DNA from: an uncultured Bacteroidales bacterium
Lineage (GTDB): Bacteria; Bacteroidota; Bacteroidia; Bacteroidales; Bacteroidaceae
Length of the DNA: 47,067 bases
Direction: 5' to 3'
NCBI GenBank assembly: GCA_902770725.1
Contig: CACXUA010000019.1
Span: 1-47,067 of the forward strand
How positions within the stretch are numbered: position 1 is the first letter of the stretch; each line of letters begins with the position of its first letter. The position numbers and the translations under genes are program-made. Positions 24,578-33,380 of the stretch are shown in pieces. The notes under the pieces are model-generated. The model made no database searches. It was not told where the DNA came from and saw nothing but the letters and a program-made list of their open reading frames with translations.

Positions 24578-24606
24578 GGATGTCACGTATTGTGTCGGCA
24601 AGGAGC

Positions 24607-25770
24607 CTACTTCGTGCTGAATTTGTAGATGGTGGTTGTCAGGTACTCTTCGCCTGGGCGGAGGGTTGTGCTGGGCCATTCGGGATGGTTGGGGCTGTCG
24701 GGATAGTGCTGTGTCTCGAAGCAGAATGCACTGCGACGAGGATAGAGGACGCCCTTCTTGCCGACAAAGCTGCCATCGAGGAAGTTGCCTGCATAGAACT
24801 GTACGCCAGGCTGGTCGGTGAACATATCCATCTGGATGCCGCTGTTCGGGTCGTAGAGTGTTGCAAAAGGCTTGGTGATGTCACCCTTTGTGTTGAGAAT
24901 CCAGTTGTGGTCGTAGCCGTGACCATTCACAATCTGTTCACTTGTCTCGTCGTCGATGCGGTCGCCAATGGCTGTGGGGGTACGGAAGTCGAAGGGAGTG
25001 CCTTCTACGTCGAGCACTTCGCCCGTAACGGCAACGTCAGCATCAACAGCGGTGAACTGGTCAGCATCGAGCCAAAGCACTTCGTCGAGGCAATCCTTCG
25101 AGCCGTCGCCGCTGAGGTTGAAGTAGCAGTGGTTGGTCAGGTTCAAGACGGTTGCCTTGTCTGTTGTCGCGAAGTAGCTGATCTGCAAACCATTGTCGTC
25201 GGTAACAACATAAGTGACAACGACATTAATATTTCCGGGATAGCCGTCTTCGCCATCGGCACTGCAAGTGCTGAATGCAATGCTGCGTTCATCGAGAGGC
25301 TCAGCCGTCCAAATACGGTTGTGGAAAGCAATCGAGCCACCACCATGCAGGCTGTTGGGGCCGTTGTTGATGGGAAGCTGATAGCTTTCACCGTCGAGTG
25401 TGAACTGGCCCTTAGCGATGCGGTTGCCATAACGACCGATGAGGGCTCCGAAGTTGCAACCTTCAGCACCAAACTTCTCATAGTCGGCGATGTTGTCGTG
25501 ACCCAGGCAGACGTCTGTCATGTTGCCGTCCTTATCGGGCACCATGATGCTGACGATGCGACCACCAAAATTGGTGAAGCACACCTCCATTCCGTTTTTG
25601 TTAGTAAGAACATAGAGAGCCGTCGAGTCGCTGGCAAAGTCAGCGGGGTTAAGACCAGAAAGTGTGAGGCTGTCAGCACCCTCTGCATTACCTGCAGTCT
25701 TGCTTTCGCAAGAAGTCAGGCAGAGTCCTGCAACGATTGCAGCAAGACCAAGGAAAAGATTCTTCTTCAT
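24607..25770 (-). CDS. galM: Aldose 1-epimerase, lipoprotein form
   Basis: 387 residues from the ATG at 25770; an upstream ATG would put 19 residues before the signal peptide and is rejected. The protein starts MKKNLFLGLAAIVAGLCLTSC, with lipobox LTSC, so it is a periplasmic-facing lipoprotein. GalM signatures: NKNGMEVCFTNFGGRIVSI, GRYGNRIAKGQF, NLTNHCYFNL with the catalytic His, GYDHNWIL and RRSAFCFETQHYPDSPNH with the catalytic Glu. It interconverts alpha and beta anomers of aldoses such as galactose or glucose released from polysaccharides. It is a single gene with its own promoter, divergent from the FAS1 pseudogene. Confidence 0.95.
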   Translation of the reverse strand: MKKNLFLGLAAIVAGLCLTSCESKTAGNAEGADSLTLSGLNPADFASDSTALYVLTNKNGMEVCFTNFGGRIVSIMVPDKDGNMTDVCLGHDNIADYEKFGAEGCNFGALIGRYGNRIAKGQFTLDGESYQLPINNGPNSLHGGGSIAFHNRIWTAEPLDERSIAFSTCSADGEDGYPGNINVVVTYVVTDDNGLQISYFATTDKATVLNLTNHCYFNLSGDGSKDCLDEVLWLDADQFTAVDADVAVTGEVLDVEGTPFDFRTPTAIGDRIDDETSEQIVNGHGYDHNWILNTKGDITKPFATLYDPNSGIQMDMFTDQPGVQFYAGNFLDGSFVGKKGVLYPRRSAFCFETQHYPDSPNHPEWPSTTLRPGEEYLTTTIYKFSTK

Positions 25771-25808
25771 AATTAATAAATTAGGTATTATTTCTGTACT
25801 TTTTGCCA

Positions 25809-25816
25809 CAAAGTTA
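25809..25816 (-). promoter_or_regulatory. Bacteroidetes -7 element for galM
   Basis: On the minus strand TAACTTTG matches TAnnTTTG, about 40 bp upstream of the galM ATG. Confidence 0.6.
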
Positions 25817-25879
25817 CAATTATACAATCAAAATGCAAAAGAAATATAACAAAATGTTGCTTTGTATTGAAAAATCAGC

Positions 25880-25887
25880 TATATTTG
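25880..25887 (+). promoter_or_regulatory. Bacteroidetes promoter for the FAS1 pseudogene
   Basis: TATATTTG matches the -7 element, and a TTTG at about 25861 is at a suitable distance for the -33 element. It lies 25 bp before the lipoprotein ATG at 25912, so the promoter is intact although the gene is broken. Confidence 0.6.
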
Positions 25888-25911
25888 TAGGCAAATACAA
25901 CTAAACTAGAC

Positions 25912-27970
25912 ATGACACATCTTACGAAAACTATCAAACTGCTCCTTGCTACCGTATGTATCGTATGCCTGTGGAACTGTACAGAAAATATCGACACATC
26001 GGCACGCTATGTTTTCAGAGAAGAGACCATCCAGAGCTACTTGGAGAAACACGAGGCCTACAGCATACACCGTCTTCGCCCCCAATAACGAAGCCATACA
26101 GAAGTATCTCGAGAGTCTCGTTGAGGAAGGTCTCATCCCAGAACCTTCGTGGGACGCCTTCCCAAATGAGCATAAGGCAGACTCCATCCGCAAGGTCATT
26201 GTTTATAACAGTATCATCGACGGCGGAGACGAGACAAATGCCTTTTATTATTCCGCGAACTTCCCTAACGACAAAGACGAGTTTATCCTCGCAACGCTTA
26301 ACGACAAGAAACTGTCTGTAAGGCGACCAGCCGGCCGACCTGACAGCATATACATCAACGACAACTGTCCCGTCAGTGTCAAGGAAAGAGATATTCTGAC
26401 CCTCAACGGCATCATCCATCAGATGGAGAAAGTCATTGCACCTAAAGACATCACAGCAGCCAGCTATATCCAGCAGTGCCTCGATGAAAAGAGGGAAGGC
26501 TTCCTCACATGCTTTCGCGTAATTCAGGCTTGCGGACTGCTCGACACACTCAACAAGGTGCGCGACGAGAAGTACGAGGTGCTCTACCAGACCGGACAGA
26601 TAAAAGATCTGGTTGGTATGCACGACAGCTATGGATTTGCTGAGGGCGACATCGGTTATGCTCCCAAGCACCGCCTCTACGGCTTCACCATCTTTGCTGA
26701 ACCCGACGAATTCTGGCGAGGCGAGGGCATCGACCCGCAAGACCCAGATCTGCTCCAGAAACTCATGCAATGGATTATCGACAATCATCAGTACAGCAAC
26801 GACGACCAATTCACTACCGACGATAACTACAAGAGCGAAGACAATCTGCTCTATCAGTGGATAACTTACCACATGCTGCCTATGCGCATCCCGAAAGGCA
26901 AACTGGCGTTCCACATTAATGAATACGGCTACAACCAAAGTAAGCCATACGATTACTCTATTCCCGTTTATGAGTTCTACACAACGATGGGCAAGCGTCG
27001 TCTCTTCAAACTTATGGAGAGCGGAGCCAGCAATGGTGTCTGGATCAATCGTTTCCCCATTACTGACAACGGACGTCACGGCACTGGAGAAGAAATTGGT
27101 TGTGATGCGGACAAGGTGGGCAGCCACGTTGACACGGAATCGGATCTGGCTATTCTCAACGATATGGTCAATTGCAACATCTATCCCATTAGCGCGCCCA
27201 TCTCTTACAACGACAAGACACGCGACAATCTGCATAAGAACCGTATTCGCTTCGATGGCATGAGTCTCTTCCCCGAAGCAATGAACAACGACATCCGACT
27301 CAAAAAAGCAACAGAAGAACGATACAAACACGTCTATATTCCTAACACTGTCAAAGCATACAACTACTTTGAGAACATGCAGCAAAATGCCGACATGAAC
27401 TTCGTTTACTACAATGCATGGAACGATGACTGGTGCAACCTGCATCGTGACGAGATGAAGGCAGTCGGCAGGTTCGATGTCATGTTCACCCTTCCTCCCG
27501 TTCCTCGCCGCGGAACCTACGAGGTTCGTTATAAGGTTCTTGCCAATGGCAATCGTGGTGTGGCACAAATCTACTTTGGTTCCGACCCGGAGAGACTGCC
27601 CGTTGCTGGCATCCCCATTGACTTGACAATGGACTGCAGAAATACCGATGACGCAAGAAAGGTAGGTTGGGAAGACGATAATCCCAACGATGATGACTAC
27701 ACGGCCGAGATTGACAAGCGCATGCGCAACAATGGTTACATGAAGGGACCGAAGTCTATCAACTCTAACGACGGAACAGAACGAGACAAGAGCGACCGCG
27801 AGAACATCCGACACATCTTTGTGCGTCAGACACTGGACCCAGACAAGACGTATTACATCAGGTTGAAGTCCGTTCTGGATTCCGACCGTAAGGAGTTCTA
27901 CATGGACTTCGTGGAATACTGCGCGAAGGAGATTTACGACAATCCTGAAGAGCCGGAAGACATCTGGTAA
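25912..27970 (+). pseudogene. FAS1-domain lipoprotein broken by a frameshifting deletion
   Basis: The original start is the ATG at 25912: MTHLTKTIKLLLATVCIVCL with lipobox Cys in WNC, then SARYVFREETIQSYLEKHEA. This frame ends at a TAA near 26086. The rest, from AYTVFAPNNEAIQKYL to EIYDNPEEPEDIW, is open in the next frame (the 674-codon frame beginning 25946). Aligned by eye with the paralogue at 41652-43763, about 28 residues between the KHE-YS and YT-F segments are missing and the frame is lost at that point. The body matches the paralogue throughout (IAPKD, RFDVMFTLPPVP, QTLDPDKTYYIRLKSV). FAS1 lipoproteins are usually surface-exposed and linked to glycan uptake. A sequencing error alone would not explain the missing residues. 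Confidence 0.8.
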
Positions 27971-28028
27971 GCAGTTAAGATAGCCCAATCTCCCTGCTGG
28001 GAAAGGAGACTCTTCCAGTTAAAACATA

Positions 28029-28070
28029 AAACACACCCTGTTAAGTTGACCGACTTAACAGGGTGTGTTT
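28029..28070. terminator. Bidirectional terminator between convergent genes
   Basis: An 18-bp perfect stem: AAACACACCCTGTTAAGT and its complement, with a 6-nt loop. Flanking A and T runs on both sides serve the FAS1 pseudogene (+) and the acyltransferase (-). Confidence 0.9.
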
Positions 28071-28098
28071 CATATTGTGACAGTATGAATCTGCTGAC

Positions 28099-29217
28099 TT
28101 ATGCTCCCACAATCCACTTGCTGCCAGGCAGCAGGGAGATTATCTTCGTGGTGATAGCGCAGCAGATAAAGCTCAAAACGGCTATCGCAGGGATGGCTGC
28201 CCAAACGGGAATCAGCGGTTGTGCCTGACTGCCATTCACGAAATAGACTGCGATGGGAGCCAAGAAGAACAGATGCATCAGGTACATGCCGAAGCTTAGC
28301 TTAGCCAAAGAGGTGATATACCTTGGTGCCGGACGGTGAATCGTCGAGAAGAGGAGGAAGAGTCCATACGTCGCGACGAGCACGTTGAGCGTGCAGAACT
28401 CCCAGCTCCACTCGAGCATCGGGGTCTCGATGGCTACGCCTGGGACACCTTTCAGCCAGAAACTCCAGCCAGTAAACGCAGCTCCAACGATGAAGCAGAC
28501 GAGGCCAACGATGATGCGCTTGCTGTCGGTCCACTTGAGATGGTAGCGGATGTAGTGCGCCAAGACAAGGTATCCGAGGTATCCGGAGCAGTACCAGAGC
28601 ATGTGGAAGCCGTTCCAGAAGCACTCGCCCCACAGCTCGTCGCTCACGAAACGGTGCAGCCAGGGCATGGTTGTCGAGAAGACAAAGATGTAGAGAAACA
28701 GACGTTCATCCTTTGCGGAAGCCTTCTCGAGCCAAGGCGACACGACGGGGATGATGAGGTAAAGGCTGATGAGGGGGTACATGAACCAGAGGTGTCCTGC
28801 CATCGACGGGAAGTTCCAGGGCAGACGGCACAGGTCGTTCATCGATGTCTCCCACGTCATGCCGCCCCAAGCCAGCGGAAGGAAGCAGTAGAGGAGCATG
28901 AAGACAATCATCGGCGGCAGGATGCGGAGGAAGCGCCGGCGGTAGAAGTCGGTCATGCTCATGCCCGGCTTCATCGGCACAAGCAGGAAGGCGCTGATGG
29001 TCATGAAGAGAGGTACGGCGACGCGACCAAGGGCTCCGTCGTAGAAGGCTACCCAGAAGCGGTTGCTCTCGGTGGCGAGCATGGACACATTACCTGCCAA
29101 TCCGCTGTCGTCGGCACCGTAAAAGTTCTCACTTGCATGCACAAGCATCACCAGGAAACACGCGATGACGCGTATCCAATCGACGAAGGCGATGCGGTCT
29201 TTCATTTCATAATTCAT
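28099..29217 (-). CDS. Integral-membrane acyltransferase (acyltransferase-3 family)
   Basis: 372 residues with about ten hydrophobic helices. The N-terminus reads MKDRIAFVDWIRVIACFLVM and is followed by LVHASENFYG, the family Arg and His region. The RRRFLRILPPMIVF segment is also typical. Such enzymes move acetyl or other acyl groups onto surface glycans or lipids. The target here is not evident. Its ATG overlaps the stop of the PH-domain gene as ATGA, so the two are translationally coupled. Confidence 0.9.
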   Translation of the reverse strand: MNYEMKDRIAFVDWIRVIACFLVMLVHASENFYGADDSGLAGNVSMLATESNRFWVAFYDGALGRVAVPLFMTISAFLLVPMKPGMSMTDFYRRRFLRILPPMIVFMLLYCFLPLAWGGMTWETSMNDLCRLPWNFPSMAGHLWFMYPLISLYLIIPVVSPWLEKASAKDERLFLYIFVFSTTMPWLHRFVSDELWGECFWNGFHMLWYCSGYLGYLVLAHYIRYHLKWTDSKRIIVGLVCFIVGAAFTGWSFWLKGVPGVAIETPMLEWSWEFCTLNVLVATYGLFLLFSTIHRPAPRYITSLAKLSFGMYLMHLFFLAPIAVYFVNGSQAQPLIPVWAAIPAIAVLSFICCAITTKIISLLPGSKWIVGA

Positions 29218-29792
29218 TGCTGTTCACTCAAAGAAGGGTTATTTGGAGTGCTAGAAGGACTAGTTGGACTAGTTAAACTAGTATCGCTAACACTATTCGT
29301 TGGCATGGGCTTCTTGATGGAAGCGCAGATTATCTTGCGCACCTTCATCGGTTGCTCGATGCAATGCACCTGATGCGACGTGCCGCCGCTGCCCACCATC
29401 TCCACACAACCCGTCCCGAGGATGCGCTGCCAGAGGGATTGATAGAAGTTCACGGTCTCAATGCGGGCCAGTGGAATCTCTGTCATCTTGATGTTGAAGA
29501 TGCCGTCTTTCTGCACGAAACGGGTGTCCGTGACAGCAAACTCGCTGCGAGTACGCACGATGCGGCCCACGATCCAGGTAAAGAAAGCCAGCACCAGCAA
29601 AGCAATGCCGACGTAGAAGAGTGCTGTCTTTTGCTCGGGATACTTGTAGTAAGCCAGGTAGATGACGATGATTCCGCCCACCAGAAACAGCAGGCTGAAC
29701 AGAAGATAACGGAAGATGTAGGACCAGTGAAGCCGTCCCTTGAAGATGATTGTCTCGCCTTCTTCGAGACTTTGTTTGATGTAGTTTGCCAT
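29214..29792 (-). CDS. Membrane protein with bacterial PH (YdbS/DUF304-like) domain
   Basis: 192 residues. After about 25 residues with GETIIFKGRLHWSYI come two TM helices (about 28-48 and 60-78), then the PH-like domain: RTRSEFAVTDTRFVQKDGIF, IPLARIETVNFYQSLWQRIL and CVEMVGSGGT. These proteins sit in the inner membrane; function is poorly known. The last 30 residues are a Ser/Thr/Pro run (TSLTSPTSPSS) encoded by a 9-bp tandem repeat, unlike the rest of the protein. The gene leads a two-gene operon with the acyltransferase, from a TAACTTTG promoter at 29815-29822. Confidence 0.85.
   Translation of the reverse strand: MANYIKQSLEEGETIIFKGRLHWSYIFRYLLFSLLFLVGGIIVIYLAYYKYPEQKTALFYVGIALLVLAFFTWIVGRIVRTRSEFAVTDTRFVQKDGIFNIKMTEIPLARIETVNFYQSLWQRILGTGCVEMVGSGGTSHQVHCIEQPMKVRKIICASIKKPMPTNSVSDTSLTSPTSPSSTPNNPSLSEQQ
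29248..29283. repeat. 9-bp tandem repeat in the PH-protein tail
   Basis: Units GTGCTAGAA, GGACTAGTT, GGACTAGTT and AAACTAGTA follow without gaps. Nine bp keep the frame, so copy-number changes would add or remove three-residue Ser/Thr/Pro units. Confidence 0.7.
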
Positions 29793-29814
29793 ATCGATAT
29801 AGATTAATGCTCTG

Positions 29815-29822
29815 CAAAGTTA
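29815..29822 (-). promoter_or_regulatory. Bacteroidetes -7 element for the PH-domain/acyltransferase operon
   Basis: Minus strand TAACTTTG, 22 bp upstream of the ATG. Confidence 0.6.
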
Positions 29823-29919
29823 GTGAAAATATCCGAATTAACAGCCTGTCCGACTAAGTTTTTCACGTCGAAGCACGCATTTCACTACATAAAGACACTC
29901 AACCCCACACGACGATTTC

Positions 29920-29943
29920 ATTGCACGTACATGTACGTGCAAT
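29920..29943. promoter_or_regulatory. 24-bp perfect palindrome upstream of the GH66 gene
   Basis: The half-site ATTGCACGTACA is followed at once by its exact reverse complement. It lies 98 bp before the GH66 -7 element, between divergent genes. A dimeric regulator site is the natural reading. Confidence 0.6.
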
Positions 29944-30041
29944 AAACTTGACCTGTTATGTCTGGCAACGAGATGTGTCTAAGGAACCACTCAAACTGCA
30001 GATAATTGGCATCAAAACAGCCTTCGTATTCAAAAAATCGC

Positions 30042-30049
30042 TATCTTTG
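30042..30049 (+). promoter_or_regulatory. Bacteroidetes -7 element for the GH66 gene
   Basis: TATCTTTG; start of transcription near 30055, about 20 nt before the ATG at 30074. This rules out the longer frame start at 29921. Confidence 0.65.
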
Positions 30050-30073
30050 CAGGTGAATAGACATTATTATAAT

Positions 30074-32740
30074 ATGTATAGAGCCTTACACCTCATCCTC
30101 TTCAGCCTGTTTTGGGCGGTGCAGACGCGTGCCGCGCTCTACATCGTGGGCTCGGCCATCACGACGGGCTGGACGCGTCAGCAGATGACGGAACAGGCTT
30201 CGGGCGTCTATTCATGGAGCGGGTTCCTCTTCCACGGCGGCGAGCTGAAGTTCATGACAAACGCCTCGGACTGGGGCAACCACTGGGGACCGTCGGCTGC
30301 TGGCACGCCGCTCCGCATGGGCACGCAGTCCATCGCACTCCACACAAGCGGCGACTACAAGTATCGCGTCGATAATATCGGGCTCTGCCAGGTGCAGGTC
30401 AATACCAACTCCAAGCAGATTCAGATAGCCGACACGAACGGGAACTTGCCCCACACACCACTCTATCCCGCCTGCCTCTACCCTATCGGGACGGCCGTTG
30501 CGACTGCCTTCGGCGAGGGGAACGACTTTGCTCTGCGCGAAGATTCGCCTGAAGCAGGTACCTACACGGGCTTGCTCACGCTCTCGTCCGGCACGATGGC
30601 TCTGCATTCGAAGCCTTACAAAAAGACGGTTGAGGCTCGTCCCATCGCCCCGCTCCTCGCGACAGGTGCATCGGTGAAACTGCCCAAGTTGCGTTATCAG
30701 ATTGAGACCGACAAGTGCAGCTACAGCCCTGGCGATACGGTTTCGCTGACGATGTCACTCTCTCCGCCATCGGGAGCGAGGGTGCGCTACCGCTTCCTCG
30801 GCGACATCATCACAGACACGCTGCTCACTTCGCGCAGCTGGACCTGGACGGCTCCCACGGAGGACTTCCGCGGATATATGGTCGAGGTCTATCGTCCGGC
30901 TGAGGAAAATGACGAAATACTCGCGACGATCGGCATCGACATCAGTAGCGACTGGACGCACTTCCCGCGTTACGGCTTCGTGGCAACCTTCGGAAACGAC
31001 AAGACGCTCACTAAGGCGAGGACCGAGATGAAGTGGCTCAACCGCTGCCACATCAACGGGGTGCAGTTCCAGGACTGGCACTACTGCCACGACTGGCCAC
31101 TCGGCGGCACCAGAGACGGCGGGCTGTGGACCTCGTACAAGGACGTCGCAAACCGAACTATCTACAACTCCGCCATCAAGAACTACATTCGTGCTCAGCA
31201 CGACAGGGGCATGAAGAGCATCTTCTACAACCTCTGCTTCGGTGCCCTCGACGGTTGGCAGGAGCGCGGCGTGAAGCCCGAATGGTTCATCTATAAAGAC
31301 AACAGACAACAGACAATAGACTCTCATGACTTGCCAGACAGTTGGAAGAGCGACATCTACCTGCTCAATCCTGCCAACGAAGGCTGGCTGTCATACCTGG
31401 CAGAACGTAACGACGAGGTCTATTCGATGCTCGACTTCGACGGTTTTCAGATAGACCAGCTCGGCTCACGAGGCAATGTCTATGACTACGATGGCAATGC
31501 TGTCAACTTGCGCGATGCGTATGCTGACTTCATCAGCCACATGAAGAACCGTCACCCGAGCAAGCGGCTCGTCATGAACGCCGTCAGTCAATGGGGTGCG
31601 CAACAGATTGCGGGGACTGGAAAGGTTGATTTCCTTTACTCGGAAGTCTGGGGAAACAAGGCTGGCAGCAGTCTTACGAGTGGTGACGGACGCTTCTCGA
31701 ACATCAAGCACGTCATTGATGAGAACCTCAGCCTCAACCCTGCCCTGCGCTCCGTCCTTGCCGCCTACATGAACTATGCCGCTGATAACAAGAACTTTAA
31801 TACGTCCGGAGTAGTTATGGCAGATGCCGTCATGTTCGCGCTCGGCGGGTCGCATCTGGAACTTGGGGGCGATCACATGCTCTGCAGAGAGTACTTCCCT
31901 TACTCGGGCATGAAGTGGCATAATCAAATTGAGGACTGGATGACGCGCTACTACGACTTCCTCACAGCCTACGAGAACCTGTTGCGAGACGATTGGAAGG
32001 AGAAGACAAATGTCAAGGCAACGTGCTCCGATGTCACGATCAACACGTGGGAACCGGTGGCAAACCAAGTGACGATGCTCGCCAGGGAAGTGAACGGCAG
32101 GCAAGTTGTCCACCTGCTTAACTTCACGCACGATGACTCGGCGACCGACGTCACAGATGATTACATGCTCTGCTGGCACGATAATCAAGCCACACGACCT
32201 TGGCCGCAGCGCTTCGAAGCACTTTCCATCAAGCTGACCGGCTTGACGGGAATGGGCAAAGTGCGTCGCATCTGGGTCGCTTCGCCTGACTATTGCGGCG
32301 GTGCCATGCAGGAACTGACGGACTATCGCTACACCTCATCAACCGGAACGATTACCCTCACCTTGCCTTCCTTGCAGTTCTGGACGATGATTGTCATCGA
32401 GCCGGAGACTGCCACAACGAAGGACAATACCTACTTCGCCCCGTCTTCTAACGGCGAGTCGCTCGTCCCGGACATCCCTTCGACACTCGTCTCCACCACT
32501 TCCAGCACACGTTCCTGGAGCCTACAACTCGACGAAGCCGTTTATCAAGCCCGTGCCGACATCCCATCCGGCACGCTAACGCTGTTCAAAGACAACGACG
32601 ATGCCATCGTTCTCCCTCTCGGAGAAAGCCGAGAAGTCTTTTACGACTTGGGCGGACGCCAGATTGTAAATGGTAAATGGTCAAATGGTAAATTACCTCA
32701 TGGCATTGTTATTTGCCAAGACAAAAAGGTGCTCCGATAA
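30074..32740 (+). CDS. Secreted GH66 glycoside hydrolase (dextranase-like)
   Basis: 888 residues from the ATG at 30074, beginning with a signal peptide MYRALHLILFSLFWAVQTRA. Residues about 22-125 look like a SusE/SusF-type starch-binding domain (LYIVGSAITTGW, FHGGELKFMTN). An Ig-like linker (SYSPGDTVSLTMSLSPPSGA) follows, then the GH66 catalytic barrel: FGNDKTLTKARTEMKWLNR, DGFQIDQLGSRG with the likely nucleophile Asp461, and FLYSEVWGN with the likely acid/base Glu524. GH66 enzymes cut alpha-1,6-glucan (dextran) or form cyclo-isomaltooligosaccharides. The end, FYDLGGRQ followed by LPHGIVICQDKKVLR, looks like a short type IX secretion sorting tail. A 29-bp word repeat is read in frame within that tail. 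It is monocistronic. Confidence 0.88.
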   Translation: MYRALHLILFSLFWAVQTRAALYIVGSAITTGWTRQQMTEQASGVYSWSGFLFHGGELKFMTNASDWGNHWGPSAAGTPLRMGTQSIALHTSGDYKYRVDNIGLCQVQVNTNSKQIQIADTNGNLPHTPLYPACLYPIGTAVATAFGEGNDFALREDSPEAGTYTGLLTLSSGTMALHSKPYKKTVEARPIAPLLATGASVKLPKLRYQIETDKCSYSPGDTVSLTMSLSPPSGARVRYRFLGDIITDTLLTSRSWTWTAPTEDFRGYMVEVYRPAEENDEILATIGIDISSDWTHFPRYGFVATFGNDKTLTKARTEMKWLNRCHINGVQFQDWHYCHDWPLGGTRDGGLWTSYKDVANRTIYNSAIKNYIRAQHDRGMKSIFYNLCFGALDGWQERGVKPEWFIYKDNRQQTIDSHDLPDSWKSDIYLLNPANEGWLSYLAERNDEVYSMLDFDGFQIDQLGSRGNVYDYDGNAVNLRDAYADFISHMKNRHPSKRLVMNAVSQWGAQQIAGTGKVDFLYSEVWGNKAGSSLTSGDGRFSNIKHVIDENLSLNPALRSVLAAYMNYAADNKNFNTSGVVMADAVMFALGGSHLELGGDHMLCREYFPYSGMKWHNQIEDWMTRYYDFLTAYENLLRDDWKEKTNVKATCSDVTINTWEPVANQVTMLAREVNGRQVVHLLNFTHDDSATDVTDDYMLCWHDNQATRPWPQRFEALSIKLTGLTGMGKVRRIWVASPDYCGGAMQELTDYRYTSSTGTITLTLPSLQFWTMIVIEPETATTKDNTYFAPSSNGESLVPDIPSTLVSTTSSTRSWSLQLDEAVYQARADIPSGTLTLFKDNDDAIVLPLGESREVFYDLGGRQIVNGKWSNGKLPHGIVICQDKKVLR
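32664..32692. repeat. 29-bp word repeat, copy inside the GH66 coding region
   Basis: On the minus strand it reads TTTACCA, TTTGACCA, TTTACCA, TTTACAA. Read on the coding strand it encodes V-N-G-K-W-S-N-G-K within the C-terminal sorting tail. Confidence 0.75.
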
Positions 32741-32828
32741 ACTTTCAATTGTCACTTTTCAATCTTTTAACTTAAAAAGTTGCCCGCTCGGCGTGACATT
32801 TCGCCTCTTTGTGTCTATATAAGGTAGA

Positions 32829-33380
32829 ATGACAAACGACGACAACAGCATCATAGAGCGCATACGATGCGGCGAGACAAGTGAGTTCGCACAGCTGGTA
32901 AAGCGTTACGGCCCATCGCTCATGGTGTTCGTCGGACGCATTGTGGGAGTTCAGGAGGACACGGAAGACGTGGTGCAGAACACTTTCGTCGCTGCCTATC
33001 AACACCTGAACGACTACGACCCGCAGAAGGCAGCTGTCTCAACCTGGCTCCAACGCATTGCCTATCACGAAGCGCTCTACCATCTGCGGAAACGAAAACG
33101 GCAAGTCATGCTGCCGCTTAACATAAGTGACGACGTTCCCGACGAGTTGCCTGAAGACACAACAGCACAACAACTGGACGAAGCCATACAGCAGCTCTCA
33201 CCCGAGGACCAGATGCTCCTGCAACTCTTCTACTTCGACGGACGCTCTCTAAAGGAGATTGCCTACATCACCAACCAAGCGGGCGAAGTCACAGCTCGCG
33301 AGGTGTCACGCCTCAGCAGCCAGCTTCACCGCATACGACAAAGACTCAGAATCATCTTAACACACAAGAACCATGAATAA
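32829..33380 (+). CDS. ECF-type RNA polymerase sigma factor
   Basis: 183 residues. Region 2 spans about residues 10-85 (EFAQLVKRYGPSLMVFVGRI, EDTEDVVQNTFVAAYQHL, STWLQRIAYHEALYHLRKRK), and region 4 about 120-175 (LDEAIQQLSPEDQMLLQLFY, SLKEIAYITNQ). The helix-turn-helix has a few extra residues (NQAGEVTAREVSRLSSQL). It directs transcription of an unknown regulon, typically cell-surface or stress genes. The next gene starts within its last codons, and the product looks like a membrane anti-sigma factor, so activity is probably set by an envelope signal. Confidence 0.93.
   Translation: MTNDDNSIIERIRCGETSEFAQLVKRYGPSLMVFVGRIVGVQEDTEDVVQNTFVAAYQHLNDYDPQKAAVSTWLQRIAYHEALYHLRKRKRQVMLPLNISDDVPDELPEDTTAQQLDEAIQQLSPEDQMLLQLFYFDGRSLKEIAYITNQAGEVTAREVSRLSSQLHRIRQRLRIILTHKNHE

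Noticed and set aside
24424-25776. 450-codon plus-strand frame opposite galM
   Set aside because: Shadow of a clear GalM; it would also start inside the tRNA-His fragment.
25771-25827. 19-residue N-terminal extension of GalM
   Set aside because: It would hide the lipoprotein signal peptide and overlap the promoter.
26015-27988. 657-codon minus-strand open frame opposite the FAS1 pseudogene
   Set aside because: The plus strand aligns with the intact paralogue over its length; the minus frame is Val/Leu-rich shadow sequence.
29921-30073. N-terminal extension of the GH66 protein
   Set aside because: It would begin inside the palindrome and include the promoter; the signal peptide starts at 30074.
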